Below, one piece after another: positions 1 to 7,294 of a stretch of DNA of 48,713 bases. Source of the stretch: Eremococcus coleocola DSM 15696 (GTDB lineage Bacteria > Bacillota > Bacilli > Lactobacillales > Aerococcaceae). Location: positions 1-48,713 of the forward strand of contig NZ_AUAT01000016.1 in the NCBI RefSeq assembly GCF_000428865.1, read 5' to 3'. The position numbers and the translations under genes were made by a program. The first letter of the stretch is position 1, and each line of letters begins with the position of its first letter. The notes beneath the pieces were generated by a model. The model was not told the DNA's origin and made no database searches. It was given only the letters and a program-made list of their open reading frames with translations.

Positions 1-2
1 TT

Positions 3-242
3 AAAGAAAATCAAATCTTTCAAAGTATGTCACGGAAAGGAAACTGTTACGATAATGCACCCATGGAAAACTTCTTCAGTGTGATGAAGCAAGAAATGTA
101 TTACGATAAGATTTATCATAGTTACAGAGAATTAGAAACTGCGATTATTAAATATATACAGTACTATAATGCAGAACGAATCAAAGAAAAATTAAACTGG
201 ATGAGCCCAATTGCTTATCGCCATTCACTTCAAGCTGCTTAG
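3..242 (+). CDS. IS3-family transposase OrfB, C-terminal part
   Basis: This is the C-terminal 79 codons of the DDE integrase-type transposase that cuts and joins IS ends. The frame is open to the window edge, so the gene starts outside. The sequence runs KENQIFQSMSRKGNCYDNAP, then MENFF, a hallmark of IS3-family OrfB proteins; the glutamate in MENFF is the third catalytic acidic residue. It is followed by the usual YNxxR-type tail (YIQYYNAERIKEKL) and ends NWMSPIAYRHSLQAA. The stop lies about 50 bp before the terminal repeat, as normal for this family. Whether the element is intact cannot be judged here. Confidence 0.9.
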   Translation, partial: KENQIFQSMSRKGNCYDNAPMENFFSVMKQEMYYDKIYHSYRELETAIIKYIQYYNAERIKEKLNWMSPIAYRHSLQAA

Positions 243-255
243 AAAACAAAAAATA

Positions 256-292
256 AGAGAGACAAGTACATAAAATATGTACTCATCTCTCT
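256..292 (+). terminator. Hairpin after the transposase
   Basis: Two 17-base arms (about 15 of 17 paired) flank a 3-base AAA loop, directly after the transposase stop and before the terminal repeat. There is no clear T-run, so it could also be a folding or transposition-control element. Confidence 0.45.
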
Positions 293-312
293 GGTCCAAC
301 TTTTTGGGGTCA

Positions 313-506
313 CTATAATCTTTAAGATTTTTAGCTTTTTCCAATGCTTCTTCTTCATATAGATGTACTACCGCATTTAATTTTTCGTTATTATTTTTAA
401 TAGCATCTATTGTGGCTTGAACAGCTTCTAGAGGTGTAATTTTACCAGCCTTAATTGCTTCAGCTATTGCTGTAGCATCAAAAATATGATTGTATTTTAT
501 TTCCAT
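313..506 (-). pseudogene. Amidase, N-terminal fragment cut by IS insertion
   Basis: About 65 codons of an amidase-signature family protein (GatA-like hydrolases of carbon-nitrogen bonds). The start at 506 has a good ribosome site (GGAGG). The visible part reads MEIKYNHIFDATAIAEAIK and continues into the typical N-terminal helix region (ITPLEAVQATIDAIKNNN). It stops resembling the family after residues AKNLKDY, exactly where the IS end begins. The catalytic Lys-Ser-Ser region is absent, so the fragment is not functional. Reading on through the IS gives a short unrelated tail. Confidence 0.75.
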
Positions 507-569
507 TTATCTAATCCTCCATCTTTCAGTTCAAAGTTTACTGGTGTATATTTCATACTTGTCCCTCAA

Positions 570-1187
570 TTATTTTTTAATAGTTAGTATGCCCGAGCAA
601 AAAGAATATTTCTCAAATTTCAAGTTTGGTAAAAGCCCTTTCAGATTTTCATAGACAAAATAGAATTCTTCGTCATCCCAATATTTTCCTGCATCTAATC
701 GACATGATTCCAAATCATCTCTTGTTTGAAAAGCAAGATCGCCAATATAAATGATTCCCTCTGTGTTTAGTAAGTTTAGTAGTGATTTTATAAAGAGAAC
801 TTTCTGTTCATCATCTAAATGATGAAGTGAATAAGTTGCTATAATTGCATCATATTTCTGTTCTTTCAAAGGCTTTACTAGCCCATTTGTAAAATCACCT
901 GAATAGAGAGTTGCTTCTGGCATTTTTTCTTGAGCAATCTTAATCATTTCTTCAGAGAAATCTTGGCCATAAATTTTGCAACCTTGTTCATATAATCGAG
1001 TAGTTAAAGTACCAGTACCAAATCCAATGTCTAGTACTTTTTTTGCTGATAATGTCAAAACCTGATTATAAATTTCATTTAATATTTTTTTATAACCTGC
1101 AAATGGATATGTATTATCATCATCTGATAAACCAACACTTTTATCATATCCTTCTGCCCATAGGTCAAAACCTCTATTATCTAACAA
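570..1187 (-). CDS. Class I SAM-dependent methyltransferase (YrrT-like)
   Basis: Predicted cytoplasmic methyltransferase of 205 residues. The SAM-binding motif I is VLDIGFGTGTL (about residues 51-61), followed by the acidic end of strand 2 (YGQDFSEEMI) and a motif IV-like segment (YDAIIATYSLHHL). This arrangement is typical of small-molecule methyltransferases such as B. subtilis YrrT; the substrate cannot be told from sequence. Translation most likely starts at TTG 1187, because GGAGGAAAATTAA lies just upstream. The gene is AT-rich and sits in an accessory region with an IS and pseudogenes, which suggests acquisition by transfer. No operon partner is close. Confidence 0.75.
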   Translation of the reverse strand: MLDNRGFDLWAEGYDKSVGLSDDDNTYPFAGYKKILNEIYNQVLTLSAKKVLDIGFGTGTLTTRLYEQGCKIYGQDFSEEMIKIAQEKMPEATLYSGDFTNGLVKPLKEQKYDAIIATYSLHHLDDEQKVLFIKSLLNLLNTEGIIYIGDLAFQTRDDLESCRLDAGKYWDDEEFYFVYENLKGLLPNLKFEKYSFCSGILTIKK

Positions 1188-1251
1188 TTAATTTTCCTCC
1201 ATTTCTTACAACTCTTTAATTGTCTCAAATTTGGCTTCTTTGTATAGTTCC

Positions 1252-1300
1252 TGAAACTCTGTATTCATCGTTACTACATGCAGTTGTCATAATTATTACA
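1252..1300. repeat. 49-bp imperfect direct repeat, copy 1
   Basis: Begins TGAAACTCTGTATTCATC and ends with GTTGTCATAATTATTACA. It matches copy 2 at 1539-1587 at about 41 of 49 positions. It lies in the 500-bp gene-free stretch between the two methyltransferase genes. Confidence 0.7.
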
Positions 1301-1538
1301 TACCGAAGGGACACAAGCGAAACCCACAAAAAAATCTAACATAACTTTCGGGGACTATCATACATTGCCTCTAGGTAAAAAACATGTTAAATTAAACAAA
1401 CTACTTTTAACTTAACTTTATATATCGATTTTTTCTTTATATCCATAATTTTTTTACTAAGTTGTTTTTATAACAATTACATGTAATAGTCACTCAAAAC
1501 ACACACTTATCAATGTTTTGTTTATATTGTAGAAGATT

Positions 1539-1587
1539 TGAAACCTTGTGTTCATCTTTACTATTTGCCGTTGTCATAATTATGACA
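1539..1587. repeat. 49-bp imperfect direct repeat, copy 2
   Basis: Begins TGAAACCTTGTGTTCATC and ends GTTGTCATAATTATGACA. On the minus strand both copies can be read as a related short peptide (VIIMTTA then S-x-DE), so they may be remnants of a duplicated coding sequence. I see no other gene in 1193-1692. Confidence 0.7.
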
Positions 1588-1629
1588 CGAGACCCAGGTG
1601 TAAAATCATATAGTAATATCAACAGCTTC

Positions 1630-1670
1630 AGAACACTAATCTCCTAATAGTTCAGGAGGATGTTTGTTCT
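1630..1670 (-). terminator. Hairpin downstream of the second methyltransferase gene
   Basis: Outer arms AGAACA/TGTTCT enclose inner arms TCCT/AGGA, 23 bp beyond the stop of the gene at 1693-2445. There is no strong T-run, so the call as terminator is tentative. Confidence 0.4.
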
Positions 1671-1692
1671 ACAATCTTAGATTACTTTTTAT

Positions 1693-2445
1693 TTATTCTT
1701 TAATTGCCTTTGTTGCTATATAAGTTTTAATGTTCATTTCATGTAGTCTTCCAAAACCATTGGTATCTTCGTAAATATCAACTAGAGTAAATCCTGCTTT
1801 CAATTGACCACCTATTTGTTCTGTCATATTATGTGAAAACTGCATTCCTGCATTTTCTTTTACCATGAACTCTTTGGCTTTTTCGTCCTTAAGTGGATTA
1901 AAGGGCATTTCCCAAACTATCTCTTTTTCATTTTGATCTACAATATAGTTTATTTCATTATTTAGTCCAGCGAGAAAGACTCCACCTTCTTTCAATACTC
2001 TGTATGCCTCATTAAAAATATGCTGTACATCTTCGACATAACAATTTGAAACAGGATGAAAAACTATATCAAATGTTTCATCATCAAATGGGAGTTTTTT
2101 AGTCATATCACCTTCTATTGCTTGTATAGTATAACCTTCCCTTTCAGCTATTATATATTCAGATTCTATTTGCTTTGAAGAATAATCAAGTACGCTACAT
2201 TTAGCACCCAATGCATTAAATATTGGCATTTGTTGTCCTCCTCCTGATGCCAATCCCAATATTTTTTTATCTTTTATATCACCAATCCAATCATGTGGAA
2301 CAGGAACTGTTGGCGTTAATAATACTTTCCAATCACCATTTTTAGCATTAATATATTCTTCATGTGAAATAGATTTTGCCCATTCCCATCCTTCTTCAAC
2401 CCACTTATCAATTGTTTCTTTATTTATATCTTGATATGATTTCAT
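1693..2445 (-). CDS. Class I SAM-dependent methyltransferase (UbiE/Methyltransf_11-like)
   Basis: Predicted 250-residue cytoplasmic methyltransferase. SAM motif I reads ILGLASGGGQQ (about residues 62-72). The acidic residue after strand 2 is in VLDYSSKQI, and a motif near LPFDDETFDIVFHPVSNCYV matches the Methyltransf_11 fold. Proteins of this kind act on small molecules; the substrate is unknown. The start at 2445 follows GGAGGGATATTAGGT, a strong ribosome site. It stands alone in an AT-rich accessory region, with another unrelated methyltransferase gene downstream on the same strand. Confidence is high for the fold and low for the function. Confidence 0.75.
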   Translation of the reverse strand: MKSYQDINKETIDKWVEEGWEWAKSISHEEYINAKNGDWKVLLTPTVPVPHDWIGDIKDKKILGLASGGGQQMPIFNALGAKCSVLDYSSKQIESEYIIAEREGYTIQAIEGDMTKKLPFDDETFDIVFHPVSNCYVEDVQHIFNEAYRVLKEGGVFLAGLNNEINYIVDQNEKEIVWEMPFNPLKDEKAKEFMVKENAGMQFSHNMTEQIGGQLKAGFTLVDIYEDTNGFGRLHEMNIKTYIATKAIKE

Positions 2446-2503
2446 ACCTAATATCCCTCCAATTACTAATTTCTAAATATTAATTTTTTCCCATACATAA
2501 ATT

Positions 2504-3162
2504 TTAGAGATAAGCGGCACCACCTGACATGAGATTTTGCCACGTAATAAATTAACCATCTCGAAGAGCATTTTTGGTATAAGGTAGTTTTTGCTTGAAG
2601 TTAGCACCCCGAGCCTTGGCTTCTTTTTCCGTACCAAAAGGCACTAATTTTAACTTATCGCCTAAGACTTCCTCGGCTTGAGTAAAGCTGGTAATTTTCT
2701 TATTTTTAATCAGGTACTGACCGGTTTTATCTTTCAAGTTTAAGATGCCAGCAACCCCATGACAAACTGAACACACAAAGCCATGGTCTTGGTAGATAGT
2801 TTCAGCAGTTTCTGAAGAACTGGGTCATCAGGGAAATCCCACAAGACTCCATGTCCTCCGGTAAAGTAAACGGCCGCATAATCCTTGAAATCTGCTTCTG
2901 TGATTGATATAGAATGCAACAAAGTCTGATGTTGGAAGTCTTCTGACTGCCAAGTGGCTTTATCTTCTTCGCTGACATTTTCTTCCTTCAGACTTCTTGA
3001 GTCAAGGGGCACCTTGCCCCCTTGGGGACTCAAATAATCGACTTGGTGGCCAGATTCAGTGACGACTTTGACAAACTCCGTCGTTTCGGCCAACCAAAAT
3101 CCGATTGCTTCAGGATCCTAACCATAGTGATCTATATTAGTTAATATTACTGCAATTTTCAT
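2504..3162 (-). pseudogene. DJ-1/PfpI family (Hsp31-like) protein, broken by two stops and a frameshift
   Basis: An intact relative would be a cytoplasmic type 1 glutamine-amidotransferase-like protein (glyoxalase III/deglycase or chaperone class). The frame opens at ATG 3162 with MKIAVILTNIDHYG and then hits TAG at codon 15. It continues in frame through YFTGGHGVLWDFPDD, shifts frame near 2770-2776 just at the nucleophile elbow (the catalytic Cys segment CSVCHGVAG), and runs to a further in-frame TAA (2552-2554). After that stop the family's C-terminal TGQN-like segment is still readable. A good ribosome site (AAGGGG) precedes the ATG and overlaps the end of the kinase fragment. Three independent lesions make a functional product very unlikely. 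Confidence 0.85.
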
Positions 3163-3165
3163 AAA

Positions 3166-3507
3166 TTATACCCCTTTCCTAGGAACTTCTTTGAATAACA
3201 GTAAACGGTCCAAATAATCATCGACGTGTTTCTGATTTTTTAGGACTAGGACTTTGTCAGCATACTGAGAACAAGTTGCCTGGTAGCGATCTCTTTGTTT
3301 GCATTGGCGCCCCTCCCATAAAATCCAACCAGCTTGGTCCATAATAGTTTGGACTTGAGGGATCATTTCCTCATTGGTTACTTCTTGCCAACCAGGTCTA
3401 AAATTAACTTGGTCTAAATGGGGAACGGGAATCCCATAATGACGCCCTAATTGACGGGCCAAGCTTGATTTACCTGACCCACTATAGCCGATAATCGCAA
3501 TTTTCAT
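3166..3507 (-). CDS. P-loop nucleotide kinase-like protein (FlaR/topology-modulation type), C-terminally short
   Basis: 113 residues starting with a perfect Walker A (IGYSGSGKSSLARQL, about residues 6-20) after an AGGAGG-like site. The family (annotated as adenylate kinase-like or 'DNA topology modulation protein') is usually about 170-180 residues, so roughly the last third is missing. The protein ends VPRKGV, 3 bp before the ATG of the DJ-1 pseudogene. The central part carries a Trp-rich WILWEGRQ segment where relatives usually have a DGN motif. It may be a decayed gene that still encodes the ATP-binding half. No function can be assigned. Confidence 0.55.
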   Translation of the reverse strand: MKIAIIGYSGSGKSSLARQLGRHYGIPVPHLDQVNFRPGWQEVTNEEMIPQVQTIMDQAGWILWEGRQCKQRDRYQATCSQYADKVLVLKNQKHVDDYLDRLLLFKEVPRKGV

Positions 3508-3602
3508 ATTAGACCTCCTTTAAAGTAGTAAAGATGAGACATAAATCTGCCTCAGCTTTTTTATTAACTTATTTATATAGACGCTATTTTAAGCTTGAAA
3601 GT

Positions 3603-5030
3603 CTACCGTCCATTTACTACCGCATCAATTTCTGCCACCATCTGGCCAATCTCACCATCTGATAGGTAGTCAGACATGATCGTTAACTGGTAGCGGGCAT
3701 AGCCATTCACAATTCCTACTGTATGGTTAATCTTGGGATACCAAGCCCCAATCTTTTGATGGGTATCTGTATCCACTACATCCAACTTAGTGCCATCATA
3801 ATCAGTATGTGATAGGGCTTTAAAGGCAAAGCCTTGGTTTTGCTTAGCTAGGTAGAGCATGACTTGACTGAGCTCTTTAGGCGATACCTTAAGGGCGAAA
3901 TGATCCACGCCATAGACTTCTTGGGTAAACCGATCAAAATCTTCTAAGTCGGCGTAGCCCATATAATTTAAAAGCATGTTAGACCCGATATTATCGGAAT
4001 GAACCATGGTCCGGTAAACAACATCCTGAAGGGTATAAGCCTTATTTTCCGGATCTTCATTTTGGATCGTTCCTGAGCCAGAAATATCAAAAGATTCAGG
4101 CCGTTCATTTATCGAAGCCTTATAAACTAACTCATCAGACCAATGAGCCAGGCCCCGATCGATCCGGTCCTGGGTATAGGCCGCTAAGATAATTTTGACA
4201 GTCGAAGCACCATAGATTGCTTGGTCCCCCCGAAGTTGGGCATACCGTTGGTCCCCTGGCATATCCATTTGAAAATAAATATAGACTGGCAAGTCTTGAT
4301 AAGAATCTAGCAAGCTTTGCACTGCTTGATGTATGCCTTGAGGATCCTGGCTGCTTGCTGCCATGGCTTGTAAATTCCGCAAAGCAAAATCAAACTGTGG
4401 ATCAGCCACAGCGGCTAATAAGTTAAAGTTCTTTAAATAATAGACTCTTTGGGCCCAGGATTGACCAGGTAAATCAAGGATTGACCGATTATCCAGGAGA
4501 ATATAAGACCCATTAGCAGGTTTGATTTCCCCCGTCTCAGGGACTTCTTCACCTTGGCCAGCCGGGAAACCTCGTTCGATAATTTGAGGTGAGTAATCAT
4601 GCAGACCAGAATCTTCAATCACCTGGGTCGGGGTCTCTGGATAATATGGACGGGCTTGTCTCGATTCACTGTTTCCTTCTGAAGGCTTACTATTCGATTC
4701 TGAAGCTTGTTGACCCTCATTATTGTTGACAGGAGCATCGCCCTCTTTAGATTCTACATCCCCTGGATTACTCGGTGTGACAGGGGTGGGATTGACCTCA
4801 GTATCCGTCTCTGGTTCAGTCGGTGGGGTTACCGGTTCTTCAATGACAGGAGGGTCTATATCTGGCTGACTCGGTTGGACTGGTTCAGTCACTTGAATCT
4901 CCCCTTGGCCACCTTCTTCCTGAGCCAAAACCAAGCCAGCTGGAAAATTTCCCAGGCTAGTCGTCAACAAGAAACTGGTCACTAACAGCCAAAGTTTCGC
5001 CTGTTTGGCTCTCTCCAATTTTTTTACCAT
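3603..5030 (-). CDS. Secreted serine hydrolase with class A beta-lactamase fold
   Basis: 475 residues. A signal peptide (basic start, hydrophobic core, likely cleavage after VLA near residue 36) is followed by a Pro/Glu/Thr-rich linker to about residue 150. The C-terminal domain has a beta-lactamase-type active site: SxxK as STVK (about 276-279), SDN (about 345-347) and, where KTG normally lies, a KIG triplet (about 425). In Gram-positive bacteria such proteins act outside the cell on peptidoglycan-related or beta-lactam substrates. The linker probably spans the wall; no LPxTG anchor is seen. It is last in an operon with the two genes upstream (11-bp gap to the acidic protein gene). Start at 5030 follows GGAGTAAGCT. 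Antibiotic hydrolysis is not implied. Confidence 0.75.
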   Translation of the reverse strand: MVKKLERAKQAKLWLLVTSFLLTTSLGNFPAGLVLAQEEGGQGEIQVTEPVQPSQPDIDPPVIEEPVTPPTEPETDTEVNPTPVTPSNPGDVESKEGDAPVNNNEGQQASESNSKPSEGNSESRQARPYYPETPTQVIEDSGLHDYSPQIIERGFPAGQGEEVPETGEIKPANGSYILLDNRSILDLPGQSWAQRVYYLKNFNLLAAVADPQFDFALRNLQAMAASSQDPQGIHQAVQSLLDSYQDLPVYIYFQMDMPGDQRYAQLRGDQAIYGASTVKIILAAYTQDRIDRGLAHWSDELVYKASINERPESFDISGSGTIQNEDPENKAYTLQDVVYRTMVHSDNIGSNMLLNYMGYADLEDFDRFTQEVYGVDHFALKVSPKELSQVMLYLAKQNQGFAFKALSHTDYDGTKLDVVDTDTHQKIGAWYPKINHTVGIVNGYARYQLTIMSDYLSDGEIGQMVAEIDAVVNGR

Positions 5031-5041
5031 AGCTTACTCCT

Positions 5042-5509
5042 TTACTCATACCAAGAATAATCAATATGACCAAAAGGGTCTGGATCGTCACTGCTGGCAT
5101 CTTGCCATAAAATAGCAAAGCGGTATTGGTCGCGATAATCCGCATCAAATGCAATAAAAACTGGAAAAGCTAAATCTTCTATTGAAATAGGCCAGAATTC
5201 ATTATCTTCAAAATCCACACCTGGTTCACAGGCTAAGACAGCAAATTGAATTCCTTGGTAAAGCCATTGGCTGACCGCTTGTGTGGCATTATCATCAAGA
5301 TATTCAGCCTGGCTGAGCTTTAGATTGGTCTTGATTTCTAAATGACTAAAGTCTTCCACCGCTTGTAAATCAGGAATTAACTCTAGGCCTTGGTAAGAGC
5401 CACTTAAATCATCAAAATCCTGAACTTGAAAATCTAGAGAGTGACCATCTAATTCGAGCCAAAACTTGGCAAAATCTAAATCGAGAGGCTGGACTTGATT
5501 ATAAATCAT
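5042..5509 (-). CDS. Hypothetical acidic protein
   Basis: 155 residues, rich in Asp/Glu and aromatic residues, with no signal peptide or membrane segment. I do not recognise a family. It begins MIYNQVQPLDLDFAKFWLEL and ends with a cluster of acidic residues (DDPDPFGHIDYSWYE). Its ATG overlaps the stop of the upstream ADP-ribosylglycohydrolase-like gene by 4 bp, so the two are translationally coupled and probably work together. The secreted beta-lactamase-fold gene follows 11 bp later. The size and acidity would fit a small partner or adaptor protein, but this is inference. Confidence 0.6.
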   Translation of the reverse strand: MIYNQVQPLDLDFAKFWLELDGHSLDFQVQDFDDLSGSYQGLELIPDLQAVEDFSHLEIKTNLKLSQAEYLDDNATQAVSQWLYQGIQFAVLACEPGVDFEDNEFWPISIEDLAFPVFIAFDADYRDQYRFAILWQDASSDDPDPFGHIDYSWYE

Positions 5510-6756
5510 GACTGGCTTTTCCTTTCTTGAGGTAAATATTTACCATTAACATACTTATCGACCCAATCCCGGACAATTTGGTCAGGCACCTGGCCAGGTG
5601 GGTAGGATTCTTGGAAATGTTGGACCAAAGCTTGGAAATTTGAATTAAGCTGAGCTTGGACTTGATTATCTAAGTGGTGGGCGCCCCAATAAGCTCGAAC
5701 CACATCATCTTCACCAAACTGACAACCATAATACAGGTCATCTGCCACTTCTTCAATAATTGGACTTAATTCAACTTGGTCCAACCATTCTTGAGCTAAG
5801 GCTGGCATACCAAATTTAGCACCTAGAATTTGCCCAGTCAAAGCAGCTGTGGCTGACTTAGCAGCAGTAAAATTTGCAGCTGTAACTAGGGCTTGTTTGA
5901 AATCTGTCTGGTATTTCAAGGCACAGTAGATAGCACTGGCTAAGGCTACGTCTCCAGTCTTTGCTTGACCGATTTGGTCAAGGGCTTCCTGATCATTCAT
6001 GTGATAATCAGACAAGTCCATGGCCTGGTCTATTTTTTGGAATAATAAGTCAAGTTGGGACTCATCACCATACAAATCAGCAATGACAACTTTGGCTTGA
6101 AGCACGGCTTCTTCTAGATAAAGGTCTAGACTAGCTACCGTATTAATCAGGTAAGCATGAAAGGCTGCAGGAAGGTAAGCTAGAGGATGGCCGTGGGTCA
6201 AGGCTGCTGCTTGACCGGCCAAGTCTGCCACTTCTTTAGGACTTAGTTCTCGGTCAATAAAGAAGAGGCCAATTGGTGCCCCCCGTATAACTCCGCCCTC
6301 AGCTTGGGAGTCATTAAGGGGTTGGTCCATTGAACCAGCTTGTGCTTGTTCTAAAGCCTGCACACATGTGGCCTCTGGTGACCGGACTTGGAAAAGGTCG
6401 ACTAGGTTCAACATCCAAGAATTATTGTGGTCACCGGGCACTGGAAATTGACCAACTTGTGAGTAGAGCCATTCCTTATAAGCTTGCCATAAATAATATA
6501 TATAGGGCGACCGGGCCCCCCGGGTGGCTAATCGCGTTTGCCCTTGGAGCAAGGCAGTCGCTGTAAAGAGGGTCAGCTGGGTAGTCGCCGAAATCGGTGC
6601 TTTCTGCATGGTTGGGTCTACCAATAGCTTGCTTAAGCCTTCTGGTCCAAACTGGTGGTTTATTTCTTCCCCAGTCATATCAGCAATCGGATACCCTAAG
6701 GCATCTCCCAAGGCGCCCCCTAAGAGACAGGCCCTAAATTTATCTTGTTGGCGCAT
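5506..6756 (-). CDS. ADP-ribosylglycohydrolase (DraG/ARH) family protein, probably catalytically inactive
   Basis: 416 residues. Active members remove ADP-ribose from proteins using two Mg ions held by Asp residues. The fold is clear: GGALGDALGYP (13-23), EGGVIRGAPIGLFF and ALTHGHPLAYLPA in order. But the first metal motif, normally SDDTQ, reads SATTQ (56-60), and the late GDSDST motif reads AAKSAT inside AANFTAAKSATAALTGQ (about 292-308). All the metal-binding aspartates that I can place are lost while the surrounding sequence is kept. It is therefore likely a non-catalytic ADP-ribose-binding or regulatory protein. Start at 6756 follows GGAGTGGT. It heads a three-gene operon with the acidic protein and the secreted hydrolase. 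Confidence 0.75.
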   Translation of the reverse strand: MRQQDKFRACLLGGALGDALGYPIADMTGEEINHQFGPEGLSKLLVDPTMQKAPISATTQLTLFTATALLQGQTRLATRGARSPYIYYLWQAYKEWLYSQVGQFPVPGDHNNSWMLNLVDLFQVRSPEATCVQALEQAQAGSMDQPLNDSQAEGGVIRGAPIGLFFIDRELSPKEVADLAGQAAALTHGHPLAYLPAAFHAYLINTVASLDLYLEEAVLQAKVVIADLYGDESQLDLLFQKIDQAMDLSDYHMNDQEALDQIGQAKTGDVALASAIYCALKYQTDFKQALVTAANFTAAKSATAALTGQILGAKFGMPALAQEWLDQVELSPIIEEVADDLYYGCQFGEDDVVRAYWGAHHLDNQVQAQLNSNFQALVQHFQESYPPGQVPDQIVRDWVDKYVNGKYLPQERKSQS

Positions 6757-6818
6757 ACCACTCCACCTGCTTTCTATATTCTAAGCATTATTTTATCATC
6801 ATTTTGACCATAAAAAAA

Positions 6819-6871
6819 GAGAGTAGCTAGAAGCCAGAAAATCTAAGATTTTCTATCATCTGCCCACTCTC
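6819..6871 (-). terminator. Rho-independent terminator of trxA, also a dispersed palindromic repeat
   Basis: A long stem built of three stacked segments (GAGAGT/ACTCTC, AGA/TCT, GAAAATC/GATTTTC) is followed on the minus strand by seven Ts. It lies 11 bp beyond the trxA stop. A diverged copy with the same architecture lies at 30241-30294. Confidence 0.8.
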
Positions 6872-6881
6872 AAGAAATAGC

Positions 6882-7193
6882 TTATTTATATTGGCCTAAG
6901 ATTTCGTTCAAACGAGCCTTGTCGTGTAAACCAATCAATTTTTCAACGACTTCGCCGTCTTTTTTGATTATAAGGGTTGGAATAGACATGATTCCAAATT
7001 CTTGTGCAGTCTTAGGTTCTTCATCCACGTTCATTTTAAAGAATTCAACTTGGCCAGCTAATTCATCAGCAAGTTCATCAACGATTGGTGATTGCATCCG
7101 ACAAGGACCACACCAAGGAGCCCAGAAATCAACTAAAGTAAGACCTTCAGAAGTTTTTTCAACGAATTGTGTATCAGTAATAGATTCTACCAT
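6882..7193 (-). CDS. trxA: Thioredoxin
   Basis: Small cytoplasmic protein that reduces protein disulfides with electrons from thioredoxin reductase. The active site WCGPC is at about residues 27-31 and the conserved cis-proline segment is in SIPTLI. I chose ATG 7193 (MVESITD), giving 103 residues, the family's usual size, because AAAGGA lies 8 bases upstream. The in-frame ATG at 7202 is too close to that site. It follows mutS2 on the same strand with a 100-bp gap, the order also found in other Firmicutes, and ends at a strong terminator. Confidence 0.93.
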   Translation of the reverse strand: MVESITDTQFVEKTSEGLTLVDFWAPWCGPCRMQSPIVDELADELAGQVEFFKMNVDEEPKTAQEFGIMSIPTLIIKKDGEVVEKLIGLHDKARLNEILGQYK

Positions 7194-7294
7194 TTTATAC
7201 ATCCTTTCTAATCAAGTTAGCCTTGTAACCTTTCTTACGGGATTATCATAGCACACCCGCCCTTTTTTACAAAAGGTATTGCTCATAGACCGAA

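Larger units (their letters stand above)
1..312 (+). mobile_element. Right end of an IS3-family insertion sequence (left part outside the window)
   Basis: The element contains the 3' end of an OrfB-type transposase and a terminal repeat whose last bases read TCCAACTTTTTGGGGTCA (295-312). A near-identical end recurs at 29354-29371. Beyond it the sequence enters an amidase reading frame, so the element interrupts that gene. The exact outer edge is uncertain by a few bases, because both copies are followed by the same CTATA. The target duplication cannot be tested, since the left end is not in the window. Confidence 0.85.

Noticed and set aside
4707-4985. Plus-strand 92-codon frame
   Set aside because: It is the shadow of the Pro/Glu-rich linker of the secreted hydrolase on the minus strand; no ribosome site.
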